Source: Croceicoccus naphthovorans (GTDB taxonomy: Bacteria; Pseudomonadota; Alphaproteobacteria; Sphingomonadales; Sphingomonadaceae). Taken from it: a stretch of DNA of 64,000 nucleotides. This document shows positions 9,073 to 20,318 of this stretch, piece after piece. The stretch is from contig NZ_CP011770.1 in the NCBI RefSeq assembly GCF_001028705.1, positions 313,501 to 377,500 on the forward strand. The letters run 5' to 3'. Within the stretch, counting starts at the first letter, position 1, and every line of letters starts with the position of its first letter. The notes beneath the pieces were generated by a model. The model saw only the letters and a program-made list of their open reading frames with translations, ran no database searches and was not told the origin of the DNA. The position numbers and the translations under genes were made by a program.

Positions 9073-11009
9073 CAGGCCCGCGCTTCTTCCACGCCCGCGC
9101 TGTTGTGGCCCAGATTTTCCTTATCGAGCGCCTTTAGCACCGTATCGACGATATGCGGCGCGTTCAGCCCCGCCTCGTCGTACTGCTTTTCCGGCGCGTC
9201 GTGATCCTGAAACAGGTCCGGCAGCCGCATCGTGCGGATCTTCAGACCGGTATCGAGCAGCCCTTCGTCACTGGCCAGCGTCAGCACGTGTGCGCCCAGC
9301 CCGCCGATGGAGCCTTCCTCCAGCGTGATGACGACATCGTGGCTGGTTGCCAGACGCCGGATCAGGTCCTCGTCCAGCGGCTTGGCAAAACGCATGTCGG
9401 CAACCGTAGCGGAAAGGCCCTTGGCGTCGAGCTGGTCGGCCGCCTTCAGCGCCTCTGCAAGACGGGTGCCGAGCGACAGGATCGCGACCTTGCTGCCTTC
9501 ACGCACGATACGGCCCTTGCCTATCTCGAGCTGTTTCGGCGTTTCGGGCATGGCCACGCCGGTGCCCGCGCCGCGCGGATAGCGGAAGGCGATGGGGCCG
9601 CTGTCGTGAAGGGCGGCGGTGTAGGTCATGTGGACCAGCTCCGCCTCGTCCGCCGCGGCCATCACCACCATGTTGGGCAGGGTGGCAAGGTAGGTCACAT
9701 CGAACGAACCCGCGTGCGTCGCGCCGTCCGCGCCGACCAGACCGGCGCGGTCGATGGCGAAGCGCACAGGCAGGTTCTGGATCGCGACATCGTGCACGAC
9801 CTGATCGAAGGCGCGTTGCAGGAAGGTGGAATAGATCGCCGCGAAAGGCCGCATGCCCTGCGCCGCTAATCCCGCCGCGAAGGTCACAGCGTGCTGTTCG
9901 GCAATGCCGACATCAAAACTGCGGTCCGGGTGTGCCTTGGCGAACTTGTCCACGCCAGTACCGCTCGGCATCGCGGCGGTGATGGCGCAGATGCGGTCGT
10001 CGGTATCGGCCAGCTTCGCCAGCGTTTCGCCAAAGACATTCTGATAGTTCGGCGGCCCGCCGCTCGACTTCTTCTGCTCGCCGGTGATGACGTCGAACTT
10101 GGCAACGCCGTGGTATTTGTCGGCGGATTCCTCCGCCGGGGCATAGCCCTTGCCCTTCTGTGTCACGACGTGAATCAGGCACGGGCCTTCCGCAGCATCG
10201 CGCACGTTTTCCAGCACCGGAACCAGCGCGTCCAGATCGTGCCCATCGATAGGACCGACGTAGTAAAAGCCCAGCTCCTCGAACAACGTCCCGCCCATCG
10301 CCATGCCGCGGGCGAACTCGTCGGTCTTGCGCGCGGCGTTGTGCAGCGGGCGGGGCAGTTTGCGCGCGAATTTCCGCGCCAGTTCGCGCAGGCCCAGAAA
10401 CTGCCCGCTCGACACCAGCCGGGCCAGATACGACGACAGTCCGCCTACCGGGGGCGCGATGGACATGTCGTTGTCGTTCAGGATCACGATCAGGCGGTTG
10501 CCCGCCTGCTCGGCGTTGTTCATCGCCTCGTACGCCATGCCCGCGCTCATCGCGCCGTCGCCGATCACGGCGATGCCTTTGCCGGGCTGGCCGGTCAGCT
10601 TGTTGGCAACGGCAAAGCCCAGCGCCGCGCTGATCGAGGTTGACGAATGCGCCGCGCCGAACGGATCGTACTCGCTCTCGCTCCGCTTGGTAAAGCCGGA
10701 CAAGCCGCCGCCCTGGCGCAGGGTGCGTATACGGTCGCGCCGCCCGGTCAGGATCTTGTGCGGATAGGCCTGGTGCCCAACGTCCCAAATCAGGCGATCG
10801 TCGGGCGTGTTGAAGACATAGTGAATCGCCGTCGTCAGTTCCACGACGCCCAGGCCGGAGCCGAGGTGCCCGCCGGTCTGGCCGACGGCGGCGATCATCT
10901 CGCTGCGCAATTCGTCGGACAACTGGCGCAGCTGCGATCGTTCAAGCTTGCGCAGGTCTGCGGGCGTGTTGACGGTATCGAGTAGGGGGGTGGCCGGTTC
11001 TGCGGTCAT
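9072..11009 (-). CDS. dxs: 1-deoxy-D-xylulose-5-phosphate synthase
   Basis: A 645-residue cytosolic enzyme that joins pyruvate and glyceraldehyde 3-phosphate to give 1-deoxy-D-xylulose 5-phosphate. This is the first step of the MEP isoprenoid pathway and also feeds thiamine and pyridoxal synthesis. The thiamine-diphosphate motif begins [15 protein letters not shown], the N-terminal active-site region is [13 protein letters not shown], and the second domain has [15 protein letters not shown]. Full length for the family. A likely dosage-limiting step for carotenoids and quinones in this group. The downstream small ORF overlaps its stop codon. Confidence 0.97.
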   Translation of the reverse strand: MTAEPATPLLDTVNTPADLRKLERSQLRQLSDELRSEMIAAVGQTGGHLGSGLGVVELTTAIHYVFNTPDDRLIWDVGHQAYPHKILTGRRDRIRTLRQGGGLSGFTKRSESEYDPFGAAHSSTSISAALGFAVANKLTGQPGKGIAVIGDGAMSAGMAYEAMNNAEQAGNRLIVILNDNDMSIAPPVGGLSSYLARLVSSGQFLGLRELARKFARKLPRPLHNAARKTDEFARGMAMGGTLFEELGFYYVGPIDGHDLDALVPVLENVRDAAEGPCLIHVVTQKGKGYAPAEESADKYHGVAKFDVITGEQKKSSGGPPNYQNVFGETLAKLADTDDRICAITAAMPSGTGVDKFAKAHPDRSFDVGIAEQHAVTFAAGLAAQGMRPFAAIYSTFLQRAFDQVVHDVAIQNLPVRFAIDRAGLVGADGATHAGSFDVTYLATLPNMVVMAAADEAELVHMTYTAALHDSGPIAFRYPRGAGTGVAMPETPKQLEIGKGRIVREGSKVAILSLGTRLAEALKAADQLDAKGLSATVADMRFAKPLDEDLIRRLATSHDVVITLEEGSIGGLGAHVLTLASDEGLLDTGLKIRTMRLPDLFQDHDAPEKQYDEAGLNAPHIVDTVLKALDKENLGHNSAGVEEARA

Positions 11010-11064
11010 CCCACCGCCTTAGCCGGATAAAACGGCCCTGTCGAACGGGGAAAGTGCGTCATGC

Positions 11065-11553
11065 TCAGGCAGCGACAAAGCGCAGGGCGACGCCGTTCAT
11101 GCAATATCGCTTGCCGGTCGGTTTCGGCCCGTCATTGAACACGTGCCCCAGATGACCGCCGCAATTAGCGCAGTGCACTTCGGTGCGCGGATAGCCAAGC
11201 AACCGGTCGGTGCTGGTGCCGATGCCGCCTTTCAGCGGCGCGTAAAAGCTGGGCCAGCCGGTGCCCGAATCGTACTTGGTGCGTGACGCGAACAGCGGGT
11301 GATCGCACCCGGCGCAGCGATAGGTGCCCTTGCGTTTCTCGTCATTGAGCGGGGAGGTATAAGCTCGCTCCGTCCCGGCTTCGCGCAAGATGCGGAACTG
11401 GTCGCGGGTCAGGCGCTTGCGCCATTCGGCTTCGGACAAATCGACGGGATAGCTCTTCGCCTGCGCATCCTGCGATCCGCACGCCGCCGCCAGCGGCATG
11501 GCCGCGCCCGCCGCCAAGAGGCCAAGAATGTGTCGCCTGTCGTAATGTCCCAT
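11065..11553 (-). CDS. msrB: Peptide-methionine (R)-S-oxide reductase, exported lipoprotein form
   Basis: A 162-residue MsrB that reduces the R form of methionine sulfoxide in proteins. ATG 11553 gives an N-terminus with adjacent arginines (DRRHILG) and a lipobox ending at Cys25 (LAAAC), so it is probably exported and lipid-anchored in the periplasm. Zinc-binding pairs are C80/C83 and C128/C131; the catalytic Cys is C151 (RYCMN). The resolving-Cys position is Thr (SGTGWP), unlike the second msrB in this window, so it needs another route of regeneration. It is followed by an ABC-exporter pair upstream on the same strand. Confidence 0.92.
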   Translation of the reverse strand: MGHYDRRHILGLLAAGAAMPLAAACGSQDAQAKSYPVDLSEAEWRKRLTRDQFRILREAGTERAYTSPLNDEKRKGTYRCAGCDHPLFASRTKYDSGTGWPSFYAPLKGGIGTSTDRLLGYPRTEVHCANCGGHLGHVFNDGPKPTGKRYCMNGVALRFVAA

Positions 11554-11613
11554 GCACACTACCCTACGCAATTTCCGCTGAGTCCGCGATGAACGCGCCG
11601 ATAGCGCCCCCAA

Positions 11614-12852
11614 TCAGGCCGGACGGCGCAGCAGCTTGCGCAGGAACGTGCGTTTGCCCATCGACGGGCCGGACTTCATCACCGTCTTGCGGAACAGCGT
11701 CGAACCGCCCTTGATGATCAGCGCCACGCAGAACGCCTGCCACACGATTGCGGCGAGATGCGGCCAGAAATCCGGCTCCACCGCCGCGCGCGCCAGCATC
11801 GTATAGGGGGAGGTCAGCGGAAACAGGATCGCCACCCATTCGATCGGCTCCCCCATCGCGCCGAGCGCATAGCTGGCGAAGAAAAAGACGATCAGTTGCA
11901 GCATCGTCGCGGGCATCGACAGCGTCTGCACTTCGCGCACCGTCGCGGCCAGACCGCCGATGGTGAGGAACAGCGACCCCAACAGCAGGTACGCGAAGGA
12001 GAAATAGAGAAGCCCCAGCGCGATGAACATCGGCCAACCCACCGCAGGCGCGGCCAAGCGGTCCAGCCCGCCGCCCGAAAGGCCGATGGGCAGCATAACC
12101 AGCCCCCAGATCGACAGGCCGACAAGGCTGACACCAAGCATCGCGATCAGCTTGCCATAGAACACCGCGTCCATTGGCACGGCGGCGGCCAGCACTTCGA
12201 TGATCTTGTTGGCCTTTTCCTCGACCATGTTCGACATGACCATACCAGCAAGCAGCATCGTCAGCAGGAACAGCATCATCTGCGAGGCCTGCGCGGTGCG
12301 GATGCGTTTGCGCACGGTATCGGCGCGGGCGCTGATCGTCTTGTCCAGCGCGACCGTCGGCAGCTGGCTGGCATCGGTGCGCAGCGCCTCTGCCGCGATC
12401 AGGGCGACGCCGCCCCGCCAGCGGTCGACCTGCGCCTCTGGCCCGGTCAGCTTTGGATTGGTTAGCGATCCCGAAAGCAGCGCGGTCACCGGGCTGCCGC
12501 CTTTGGCACGGGCCAATGCAGAACGGGCCATGATGCGGTCGCCCGGCTTCAGGCGGATTATCACCACCGCATCGGGAAGGTCCGACACCGATTCGGCCAG
12601 CCGTTTGCGCGCGGCAAGGAACGCGTCCGCCTCGCTGCTTTCCAATGCTAGCCCCAGCTTGGGCGCTTCGATCTTGCCGCTGACGCTGGCGCCGATGCCG
12701 CCTGCCATCACCGCGACGAACACCGGCAAAAGCGGGCCGAGCAGGAAGAAGATGAAAGACCGGCTGAACAGGATCGCGCCGAAATCACGCCGTGCGATGA
12801 CCATGATCGATCGCCAGAAACGCCGGGTGGAGCCGCCGAAGGTATCGTTCAT
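11614..12852 (-). CDS. ABC transporter permease, NatB/ABC-2 type
   Basis: A 412-residue membrane subunit of an ABC exporter. One membrane segment lies near the N-terminus (about 28-55), then a periplasmic domain of roughly 130 residues, then five or six clustered hydrophobic segments in the C-terminal half. This is the ABC-2 family layout also seen in the Na+ exporter subunit NatB. Its start overlaps the stop of the ATPase gene by four bases (ATGA), so the two are made together. Substrate unknown; a sodium or drug exporter is possible. Confidence 0.88.
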   Translation of the reverse strand: MNDTFGGSTRRFWRSIMVIARRDFGAILFSRSFIFFLLGPLLPVFVAVMAGGIGASVSGKIEAPKLGLALESSEADAFLAARKRLAESVSDLPDAVVIIRLKPGDRIMARSALARAKGGSPVTALLSGSLTNPKLTGPEAQVDRWRGGVALIAAEALRTDASQLPTVALDKTISARADTVRKRIRTAQASQMMLFLLTMLLAGMVMSNMVEEKANKIIEVLAAAVPMDAVFYGKLIAMLGVSLVGLSIWGLVMLPIGLSGGGLDRLAAPAVGWPMFIALGLLYFSFAYLLLGSLFLTIGGLAATVREVQTLSMPATMLQLIVFFFASYALGAMGEPIEWVAILFPLTSPYTMLARAAVEPDFWPHLAAIVWQAFCVALIIKGGSTLFRKTVMKSGPSMGKRTFLRKLLRRPA

Positions 12853-13874
12853 CGTGCCGCTCCTCCGCCGGTTTCCTCGTCCAGAGCGCGCGCCGCCGCT
12901 TCACCGGCGATGGCGACGAAAGCATCGTGCAGCCCCGCGCGTTCAATCGACAATGTCTCGATCCCGGCGCCGCCTTCGATCAGGGCGGTCAACAGCGGCT
13001 CGACCTGCCCGGTAAGGCTGAAATCGAACAGCGCCCCGCCGCCGCGCTTCAACTGCGGTTCGGTGCCGGGGGGCAGGGCATCGCGCCACGGCCCTTCGAT
13101 ATGGCGGGTTTCCAGATGCACTTGCGGCGGCAGACGGTCGCGGGCCGTGGCGACAAGACCATGGAACGGCACTTTGCCGCCCGCGATGATGGCGATGCGT
13201 TCGCACAGTCGTTCGGCATGGGCGAGGACGTGGGTGGAAAAGATCACGGTCGTGCCGTTTTCGGCCAACCGCCGGATCATCTTTTCCAGCCGCCCCTGCG
13301 AAATCGCGTCCAGGCCCGAGAACGGTTCGTCCAGCACAACCAGATCGGGCGAATGGACCAGCGTGGCCAGCAACTGCACGGTTTGTGCCTGACCCTTCGA
13401 CATCTGCCGGATCTGCCGGTCGGCGATATAGCCGAAGCCGTGTTCTTCCAGCAGTTCGCGCCCGCGTTCGCGCCCCTGCTTGCGGGGCATTCCGCGTAGC
13501 GCGCCGACAAAGGCGATGGCGTCCACCGCTTTCATCGCGGGGTAAAGCCCGCGTTCTTCGGGCAGATAACCGATGCGGTGCGCGATGGCGTGTGGGTTCT
13601 CGCTGCCCAAAACGCGGCGGGTGCCGCTGTCGGGATCGATAATGCCCAAAAGCATGCGCAAAGTCGTCGTCTTGCCCGCGCCGTTCGGGCCAAGGATGCC
13701 GAAGATCGACCCCGCCGGGACCGAGATGTCGACGCCATCCACCGCCAGCGTCCCGTCGAATCGCTTTACCAGTGCGCGCGCTTCGATGGCCAACGGTCCG
13801 CTTGCGGTTTCCTCTGCGTGGAGGGCGGTGTCGAATTCGGTGGAATCGGGGGTTTTGGTCATCACGTTCTGCAC
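12849..13874 (-). CDS. ABC transporter ATP-binding protein
   Basis: A 341-residue ATPase that powers the adjacent permease. Walker A is GPNGAGKTT (62-70), the signature motif is an unusual MSKGQ instead of LSGGQ, Walker B is LVVLDEP, and the switch His is in FSTHV. After the nucleotide-binding domain come about 100 residues that are variable in this family. GTG 13874 is favoured because GGGAGC stands about nine bases upstream; ATG 13862 is the alternative. The gene diverges from queG with only 50 bases between starts. Confidence 0.92.
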   Translation of the reverse strand: MQNVMTKTPDSTEFDTALHAEETASGPLAIEARALVKRFDGTLAVDGVDISVPAGSIFGILGPNGAGKTTTLRMLLGIIDPDSGTRRVLGSENPHAIAHRIGYLPEERGLYPAMKAVDAIAFVGALRGMPRKQGRERGRELLEEHGFGYIADRQIRQMSKGQAQTVQLLATLVHSPDLVVLDEPFSGLDAISQGRLEKMIRRLAENGTTVIFSTHVLAHAERLCERIAIIAGGKVPFHGLVATARDRLPPQVHLETRHIEGPWRDALPPGTEPQLKRGGGALFDFSLTGQVEPLLTALIEGGAGIETLSIERAGLHDAFVAIAGEAAARALDEETGGGAAR

Positions 13875-13924
13875 TTACACTTGCTCCCGATGCAATTCAT
13901 TCCCGCAAGAACCGGTTAACACGC

Positions 13925-14998
13925 ATGCCTGAAAGCGACGGCGTTGTCCTGTCCAGACTGCGCGAAAAGATGCTGCAAAGGGCGAAAGGCGAAGGATTTG
14001 TCGCCGTCGGCATCGCTGATGCCGCTACCGATCCTGCGCGTGCCGATCATTTGGCGGAATGGCTGGACGCCGGTTTTCACGCAACGATGAAGTGGATGGA
14101 AGGCCGCGCCGACCAGCGCGCTGCGCCGCAAACGCTGTGGCCCGAAGCGCGGCGGGTGATCGCGCTGGGGATGAGCTATGCGCCCGCGAACGATCCGCTG
14201 CTCCTTGCTGAAGCTGCGGATCGTGCGCGGATTTCGGTCTATGCGCAGGGCCGCGATTATCACGATGTCGTGAAAAAAGCGCTGAAGCGGCTGGCCCGCT
14301 GGCTGGTCGAGGAGGCGAAGGCCGAGGGGTTGGACGCCGGGGTGAAAGTCTTCGTCGATACTGCGCCGGTCATGGAAAAACCCCTGGGCGAGGCGGCAGG
14401 CATCGGCTGGCAGGGCAAGCATTCGAACCTGGTAAGCCGAAGCCACGGCTCGTGGCTGTTCCTCGGCGCGATCTACACCACGCTGGACCTGCCGGTGGAC
14501 CAGCCGCACGCGCATCGCTGCGGGTCCTGCCGCCGCTGTCTGGATGCTTGCCCAACCGATGCGTTTCCGCGCGAAGGCGTGGTCGATGCGCGGCGGTGCA
14601 TTTCCTATCTCACTATCGAGCACCACGGCCCGATCCCGCACGAATTCCGCGAGGCGATGGGCAACCGCATCTATGGCTGCGACGATTGCCTTGCCGTCTG
14701 TCCGTGGAATTCCTTCGCCAGCGCGGCTGCGGCGAATAGGGCGTTCCTGCCGCGCGCGGAACTGGTCGCGCCGCGATTGGCGGAACTGCTGGCATTGGAC
14801 GATAAGGGATTTCGGTCGCTATTCTCCGGCTCTCCGATCAAGCGGATCGGTCGTAACCGGTTCGTGCGCAATTGCCTGATCGCCGCAGGGAACAGCGGCG
14901 ACCAAAGCCTGTCCGCCCCAGTCGCCGCCCTGTTGTCCGATCCCGATCCGGTCGTGGCCGAGGCCGCCGAATGGGCGACCGCGCGGCTTACGCTGTAG
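13925..14998 (+). CDS. queG: Epoxyqueuosine reductase
   Basis: A 357-residue cobalamin and iron-sulfur enzyme that makes queuosine from epoxyqueuosine in the wobble position of tRNAs for Tyr, His, Asn and Asp. The Asp in VDTAPVMEK (145) is the expected catalytic residue. Two ferredoxin-like Cys sets are visible: C199/C202/C205/C209 ([12 protein letters not shown]) and C252/C255/C259 (CDDCLAVCP), the last preceded by the lone C225. The start is ATG 13925; the longer frame upstream is not protein-like. It ends with an 11-base overlap with the convergent flavoprotein. gluQ, another queuosine enzyme, lies 34 kb away. Confidence 0.95.
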   Translation: MPESDGVVLSRLREKMLQRAKGEGFVAVGIADAATDPARADHLAEWLDAGFHATMKWMEGRADQRAAPQTLWPEARRVIALGMSYAPANDPLLLAEAADRARISVYAQGRDYHDVVKKALKRLARWLVEEAKAEGLDAGVKVFVDTAPVMEKPLGEAAGIGWQGKHSNLVSRSHGSWLFLGAIYTTLDLPVDQPHAHRCGSCRRCLDACPTDAFPREGVVDARRCISYLTIEHHGPIPHEFREAMGNRIYGCDDCLAVCPWNSFASAAAANRAFLPRAELVAPRLAELLALDDKGFRSLFSGSPIKRIGRNRFVRNCLIAAGNSGDQSLSAPVAALLSDPDPVVAEAAEWATARLTL

Positions 14999-16220
14999 CC
15001 ATTTCCTTAAGTGCCACCGTATCGTCGGCCAGCACATCGCGGTCGATGGCGGCGCGCGCCTCGACCAGCTTTTTGCCCTGAACGTAGTCCTTGACCTTGT
15101 TCACGCAATCGAGTGCGATGACCTTGCCTTCTTTCAGGTAGATCACCGAGAAGCTGCGCGTGGCGGGGTCGCCGCGCAGCACCGTCTCGTCATGGCCGAT
15201 TGACAGGCCGACGGTCTGAAGCTTCAGGTCATACTGGTTCGACCAGAACCACGGCGTGGCGTGATAGGGTTCCTTCTCGCCGATGATCGCCTTGGCCACA
15301 ATCTTGGCCATGTCGTTGGCGTTCTGCACCGATTCCAGCCGGATCACCGCACCCTCTGCAAAATCGTTGGCATGGGCCGCGCAGTCGCCGATGGCGTAAA
15401 CGTCGTCCAACGTGGTGCGGCAATATTCGTCGACGTCGACGCCGTTCGCGCCGCTGGCCCCGGCGACGATCAGCGGGCCGATGGACGGCACGATGCCGAT
15501 GCCCACGATCACCATATCGGCTGGCACGACGCTGCCGTCGGCCAGTTTGACGCCGGTTACTTTCTCGCCATCGCCCTCGATGCAATCGACACCGGTGGCA
15601 AGGCGCAGGTCGACACCGTGGTCGCGGTGTTCCTTTTCGTAAAAGCGCGACAGTTCCTCACCCGCAACGCGTGCCAGCACGCGGTCGAGCATTTCGAGCA
15701 GCACGACTTCGAGGCCCAGCTTGGTCAGCACGGCCGCCGCCTCTAGCCCGATATAGCCGCCGCCAACGATCACGGCCCTCTTCGCACCGGCATCGATTTC
15801 CGCCATCATCCGGTCGGCATCGGCACGCGTGCGGACCGAGTGGACCCCGACCAGATCGGCGCCCGAGCACGACAGCCGCCGCGCATCGCCGCCCGCCGCC
15901 CAGACGAGGTGGCTGTAACTGATCGTGCTGCCATCCGACAGCTTCGCTTCCTTCGCCGCCGCGTCGATTTCGGTCACGCTGGTCGACAGGCGCAGGCCGA
16001 TGTTCTTGTCTTCCCAGAACTTGGGCGGGCGGATGTAGAGCCGCTCGAACTCCTTCTCGCGGGCTAGGTATTCCTTGGAGAGCGGCGGGCGTTCGTAGGG
16101 CGGTTCGCTTTCGCGGCCGACCATGACGATGCTTCCTTCGAAGCCAGCCGTGCGCAGGGCGACCGCGACACCGGCACCGCCATGCCCGGCCCCCACGATC
16201 AAGACGTCTGCGTGTTCCAT
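14988..16220 (-). CDS. Ferredoxin/rubredoxin-reductase-like FAD-dependent NAD(P)H oxidoreductase
   Basis: A 410-residue two-dinucleotide-domain flavoprotein that moves electrons from NAD(P)H to a small iron-sulfur protein. FAD-binding GAGHGG is at 10-15, the substrate-side motif PLSKEYL at 46-52, the NAD(P)-binding GGGYIG at 153-158, and the FAD-ribityl motif YAIGDCA near 278. ATG 16220 is chosen over 16235 because GGAGGG lies eight bases upstream of it. No ferredoxin or P450 gene is adjacent, so the partner is unknown. Same strand as the luciferase-like gene but 75 bases apart. Confidence 0.9.
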   Translation of the reverse strand: MEHADVLIVGAGHGGAGVAVALRTAGFEGSIVMVGRESEPPYERPPLSKEYLAREKEFERLYIRPPKFWEDKNIGLRLSTSVTEIDAAAKEAKLSDGSTISYSHLVWAAGGDARRLSCSGADLVGVHSVRTRADADRMMAEIDAGAKRAVIVGGGYIGLEAAAVLTKLGLEVVLLEMLDRVLARVAGEELSRFYEKEHRDHGVDLRLATGVDCIEGDGEKVTGVKLADGSVVPADMVIVGIGIVPSIGPLIVAGASGANGVDVDEYCRTTLDDVYAIGDCAAHANDFAEGAVIRLESVQNANDMAKIVAKAIIGEKEPYHATPWFWSNQYDLKLQTVGLSIGHDETVLRGDPATRSFSVIYLKEGKVIALDCVNKVKDYVQGKKLVEARAAIDRDVLADDTVALKEMATA

Positions 16221-16295
16221 GAATTGTCCCTCCATCCGTGGCGGCTTGCGCTAATGCGCGCCGGCCCCTCGTTCAAGTGCGTTTTATCTTGGCGC

Positions 16296-17282
16296 TTACA
16301 GGCCCTCGACCGCCTGCATGGCGATCTTCAGCGAGGTAAGCCGCGCCTCCGGGTCGTAGGTAGAGCCGGTCAGGATCAACTCGTCCGCGCCGGTCCGTGC
16401 GATCAGCGCGGCCAGCGTTTCACGCACGTCATCTGCCGTGCCAATGGCGCTGACCTTGCGCATCGCCTGCAATCCGGCCAGCGCGGCAGGGGGCAGGCTG
16501 TTGCGATAGCCTGGTACAGGCGGCGGCAGACGGCCGGGCGTGCCGGTGCGCAGCGCGACGAAGGACTGGTCCATCGACGATGCGATCAGCTCCGCCTTCT
16601 CCCGCGTGTCGGCGGCGTAACAATTGGCCGCGACCATGACATGCGGGCGGTCCAGCGTTTCGGACGGGGTGAAGGTTTCGCGATAGACCTGCAACGCCTC
16701 GTCCAGCGCGGCGGGCGCGAAGTGGCTGGCAAAGGCATAGGGCAGGCCCAGCATCGCGGCGAGTTGCGCGCCGAACAGGCTGGAGCCGAGGAGCCATATC
16801 TCGGGGCTGGCGCCCGCGCCGGGGCTGGCCTGAAGCGGCAGTGCCGGATCGCCCGCGAACAGCGCGCGAAGTTCCAGCACGTCCTGTGGAAAGCGTTGCG
16901 CCGCCGCGTGCAGGTCTTTGCGCAGCATCTGCCCGATCCGCGAATCCGCGCCCGGTGCGCGGCCAAGGCCAAGGTCGATACGGCCCGGGAAAAGCGCGTC
17001 CAGCGTCCCGAACTGTTCGGCAATGACCAGCGGGTTGTGGTTGGGCAGCATGACCCCGCCCGATCCGATGCGGATTGTGCTGGTCGCATGGCCGACATGG
17101 GCAAGGCACACGGCCAGCGCGGAGCTGGCGATGCCGGGCATCCCGTGGTGTTCAGCCATCCAGAACCGGTCGCAGCCGAGATCTTCGGCGAGCTTGGCCA
17201 ACCGCGCGGTTTCCTCCAGCGCGCCAGCAACCGTGCCGCCTTCGACGACGGATACGAAATCGAGAACCGAGATCTGCGTCAT
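16296..17282 (-). CDS. Luciferase-like (LLM-class) flavin-dependent oxidoreductase
   Basis: A 328-residue TIM-barrel protein of the bacterial-luciferase superfamily, using reduced FMN (or F420 in other lineages). The family motif FWMAEHHGMPGIASSA (near 43-58) and the strand IRIGSGGVMLPNHNPL are present. Closest by eye to the single-subunit alkanal-monooxygenase-like group. Its ATG overlaps the stop of the hydrolase gene (ATGA), so the two are co-translated. Substrate cannot be inferred. Confidence 0.9.
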   Translation of the reverse strand: MTQISVLDFVSVVEGGTVAGALEETARLAKLAEDLGCDRFWMAEHHGMPGIASSALAVCLAHVGHATSTIRIGSGGVMLPNHNPLVIAEQFGTLDALFPGRIDLGLGRAPGADSRIGQMLRKDLHAAAQRFPQDVLELRALFAGDPALPLQASPGAGASPEIWLLGSSLFGAQLAAMLGLPYAFASHFAPAALDEALQVYRETFTPSETLDRPHVMVAANCYAADTREKAELIASSMDQSFVALRTGTPGRLPPPVPGYRNSLPPAALAGLQAMRKVSAIGTADDVRETLAALIARTGADELILTGSTYDPEARLTSLKIAMQAVEGL

Positions 17283-18037
17283 GCTGCGACCTCGCGGACG
17301 ATGGAGAGCAGCAGCGCAATGTCGGATTCGCGCGACAGGCGGTGATCGCCGTCCTTGACCAGATGGATATGCACATCGTCACCGGTCAGCTTTTCCGCCA
17401 CCATCAGCGAGGTTTGCCACGGCACGTCTGGATCGTTCTGGCCGTGCAACAGGCGGACCGGGCAGGTCAGCTCGATCGGTTCCGAAAGCAGCAAGTGCCC
17501 CTTCGCATCGGCATGAAAGGCGGGGTGATAGGGCGTGGGTTCGGGGCCATAGATATTGTCCTCGTACCAGATCTCGCCACGCTCCAACGTTGCGGTCTGC
17601 TCCTTCGAATAGCCCCAGTCGATGAAGTCCGGCGCGGCGGCGATGCCGACCAGCGCGTGGACAGGGGTGCCCTTTGCGATCAACGCTTTGGCAATCAGGA
17701 GCATCAGCCATCCGCCCATCGACGATCCGGCCAGCACCACCGGCCCACCGCCGACGTGCTCGATCAGGGCCAGCACCTCGTCGCGCCAGCGGCTGAGCGT
17801 GCCATCGGCAAAGTCGCCATCGCTAAGCCCGCAGCCGGAGTAGTCCAGCAGCAGGCAAGCCCGTCCCCGCGCCATCGCATCGGACATAACCGCCGTCGCC
17901 TTGCCGCCCGCCATGTCGGACATATAGCCGGGCAGGAACACGATCAGCGGGCCCCTTCCGGCGGCGTAGCGATGGGCGATTTGGGTGGCGTCCGGGCCGG
18001 TCAGTCGCTGGACGGGGGGCAGGTCGATATCTTTCAT
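17279..18037 (-). CDS. Alpha/beta hydrolase
   Basis: A 252-residue serine hydrolase of the alpha/beta fold. The nucleophile elbow is GSSMGG with Ser106, the acid is in GQNDPD (D202 or D204), and the catalytic His is H232 (DGDHRLS). There is no signal peptide, so it is cytoplasmic; esterase, thioesterase or peptidase activity are all possible. It overlaps the following luciferase-like gene by four bases and follows the M48 peptidase gene by 21 bases, so the run from 20234 to 16296 may be one transcription unit. Confidence 0.9.
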   Translation of the reverse strand: MKDIDLPPVQRLTGPDATQIAHRYAAGRGPLIVFLPGYMSDMAGGKATAVMSDAMARGRACLLLDYSGCGLSDGDFADGTLSRWRDEVLALIEHVGGGPVVLAGSSMGGWLMLLIAKALIAKGTPVHALVGIAAAPDFIDWGYSKEQTATLERGEIWYEDNIYGPEPTPYHPAFHADAKGHLLLSEPIELTCPVRLLHGQNDPDVPWQTSLMVAEKLTGDDVHIHLVKDGDHRLSRESDIALLLSIVREVAA

Positions 18038-18058
18038 GCGGCCCTATGTAGGAGGCGA

Positions 18059-19129
18059 TCAGAAGAAATCGAACTCCTCTGTATCAGGATCGTTGGTACA
18101 GGCATCGCGGATCGCGGCATATTCCTCCGAAGTCAGGGCTGGTTTGTAGGAATGCCCCTTGCGCACGGCGTCACGGAACTCCTCCTCACGCTCTTTCGGC
18201 ATCGGGTGGCTGGCGATCCAGCCGATCCACTCGGGCGAATCCTCGCCCGCTTCTTCCTTCAGGTATTCGAAGAAATCCGCCGTGCCCTTTGGCGAAATGT
18301 CCGCATTGGCCAGCTGCGCGCGCGAAAATTCGTCCGCTTCCCGCTCCGCATCGCGCGAATAGCTCATCGATGCGACGCCGAAGATGCCTTGACCCAGATC
18401 GGAATTGACCCCGCCGAGCAGGATCGACAGGCCGAACTGCCGCAGGAGCGCCTGCATAACGTGGCGTTCGCGAACATGCCCGATCTCATGCGCCAGAACG
18501 CCCGCGATCTCGTCGGGATCGTCCGATTCCTGAATCAGTCCGTCGAACAACAGGACCTGTCCGCCCGGCAGCGCGACGGCGTTGACCATGCCGATATTGG
18601 CGATGCCGACCCGCGCGACAGGGCGTTCTGGGTCCAGCGCCTGTGTCAGCTTGGCCAGCGCCGCATCGCTTGCGGGCGTGCGGCATAGCCGGTTGCCCAG
18701 ATCGCCAATCATGGCGTCGCCGATCTTGCGCTCCCAACTCGGCGGCACGCGCGGGCCGAGCCATGTGGGCGCGGTCATCACCAGCGCCACCAGCGAGGCG
18801 CTGATCACCGCGAACAGCGCCGCCGCGCGTGGCAGGCCAAGCCCGTCGATCCACTTGCCGAACCGTTGCCCCTTGGGTAGCCGTGCGGTCAGGTCGTCGG
18901 GCACGGTTCCGGTGAAAACCAGCCGGAACCCGTCGTCCTTCTTGCGAGAGTAGGCCCCGTCCATCACGCCGCGTTCGACAAAGGTCAGATCGTCCAGCGC
19001 GACATCCATCCGCGACCCATCATCGCCCAGGAGGACAAGCACGTCGTCACCGGACCACTCGGCCCAACCTTCGCGTCGACGCGCGATCTGGCCATCGTAC
19101 CAGAAGGCGGGAATCGAATGCGGTATCAT
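18059..19129 (-). CDS. M48-family metallopeptidase, membrane anchored
   Basis: A 356-residue zinc peptidase related to BepA/LoiP. The zinc motif HEIGH is at 214-218, and the third ligand is expected in the later [11 protein letters not shown] segment. One membrane helix (about 102-122) precedes the peptidase domain, and the N-terminal 100 residues form a separate soluble domain, so topology is anchor-then-periplasmic catalytic domain. ATG 19129 begins four bases after the stop of the YjgN-like gene, giving tight coupling. Probably acts in envelope protein quality control. Confidence 0.9.
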
Positions 19130-19133
19130 GGGA

Positions 19134-20234
19134 TCAAATCGCCCCCATGTCGAAGGCATCCAGCAAGCCCTCGCCATGCTTGTCGCGGCGGGTGGTCGAT
19201 TGGGTCAGGTCGTCGACATTGACTTCGCCAAAGGCCTGCATGTGGATGATGAAGAACTTCCAATGGCGATAGCCTAGGAAGACGAAACCGAGACCCAGCG
19301 TCAGTACGACCAGCAACACGTCACCGATGCCCAGTTTGATCCAGTCCCAAGTCTTCGCGTCGAACTCGAACGACAGGTCGCCCAGCGTCATTTCGCCCAC
19401 TACGACGCGGAAGAACTTGGCGAAATAGGCCAGCCAGATAAACCCGAGGCCGAAGTAGAACAGCAGGATCGCGCCGATGATCACGGCCATAAACCCGAAC
19501 GGTGGGTTCTCCGGATCGAATTCACCCCCAAAATCGAAACCCAAAGCTGCAGCGGCACCGGCCGCGACGACAATTGCGATCAGCAGGAACGGGCTGAGAT
19601 AGAACAATAGGTACCGCTTCATCAGCGGCGAGAAATCGGCGCTGCAGGCGAACCGCATTGGACCAAAGCTCATCGCCCGCCAGCGTTCGTTCCACAGCGA
19701 CACCATCGACCACGGCACGCCGAGGCCGAACGCGAGATAGCCTGCCATGGTCTTCCACATGTAAGACCAGCCGTATTTGAACCCGCGATCGTCGCTGCCG
19801 CCGCGAATGCCGCGCCAGTTGGTGCGGCCAAGGCGGTATCGGATCGCGCGGAACCGGGCGACACCCATCAAATAGAAGATCAGCAGCAGCGGTACGATCG
19901 TCAGCACGATGCCCCAGATCGTCTGACCCCGAAGGATCATGCCCTGCGCGACTTGCGTCACGACCAGATAGGGCAGGATGAAGAGCAGCAAGACGATCAC
20001 GCCGCCGAGAAACAGCTCCATGCCGGTGCCGGTATACTCCAGCCGCTCGTCAATAAACCGCGTGCGGCCCCACAGGTATCGTCGTTCCCGCGCCTTGGCC
20101 CAGAAACGATAGATGCCCAGTGTGACGATGATCAGCAGCAGGTTGGTAAAGGCGATGGGCGCAAATTCGCGCCATGTGCCGTGGAACCCGAACGCGGATT
20201 CGTCCGCGCCCCCGTCCGGCGTATAGTCATCCAT
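19134..20234 (-). CDS. YjgN/DUF898-family membrane protein
   Basis: A 366-residue inner-membrane protein of the DUF898 (YjgN) family. It has a short soluble N-terminus ([13 protein letters not shown]), then the family pattern [16 protein letters not shown] after the first helix, and six to eight hydrophobic segments with repeats of that pattern later ([17 protein letters not shown]). Molecular role unknown. It is cotranscribed with an M48 peptidase, a pairing that suggests envelope function. ATG 20234 fits the family start; the frame upstream is not protein-like. Confidence 0.88.
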   Translation of the reverse strand: MDDYTPDGGADESAFGFHGTWREFAPIAFTNLLLIIVTLGIYRFWAKARERRYLWGRTRFIDERLEYTGTGMELFLGGVIVLLLFILPYLVVTQVAQGMILRGQTIWGIVLTIVPLLLIFYLMGVARFRAIRYRLGRTNWRGIRGGSDDRGFKYGWSYMWKTMAGYLAFGLGVPWSMVSLWNERWRAMSFGPMRFACSADFSPLMKRYLLFYLSPFLLIAIVVAAGAAAALGFDFGGEFDPENPPFGFMAVIIGAILLFYFGLGFIWLAYFAKFFRVVVGEMTLGDLSFEFDAKTWDWIKLGIGDVLLVVLTLGLGFVFLGYRHWKFFIIHMQAFGEVNVDDLTQSTTRRDKHGEGLLDAFDMGAI

Positions 20235-20318
20235 GGCGTAGTGCGACCCCCTGGTGTTCGATCCCCAACTGCGACCTTCCCAATGGGCGGGTCGCAAGTC
20301 AAGAGATCGACACCTTTG

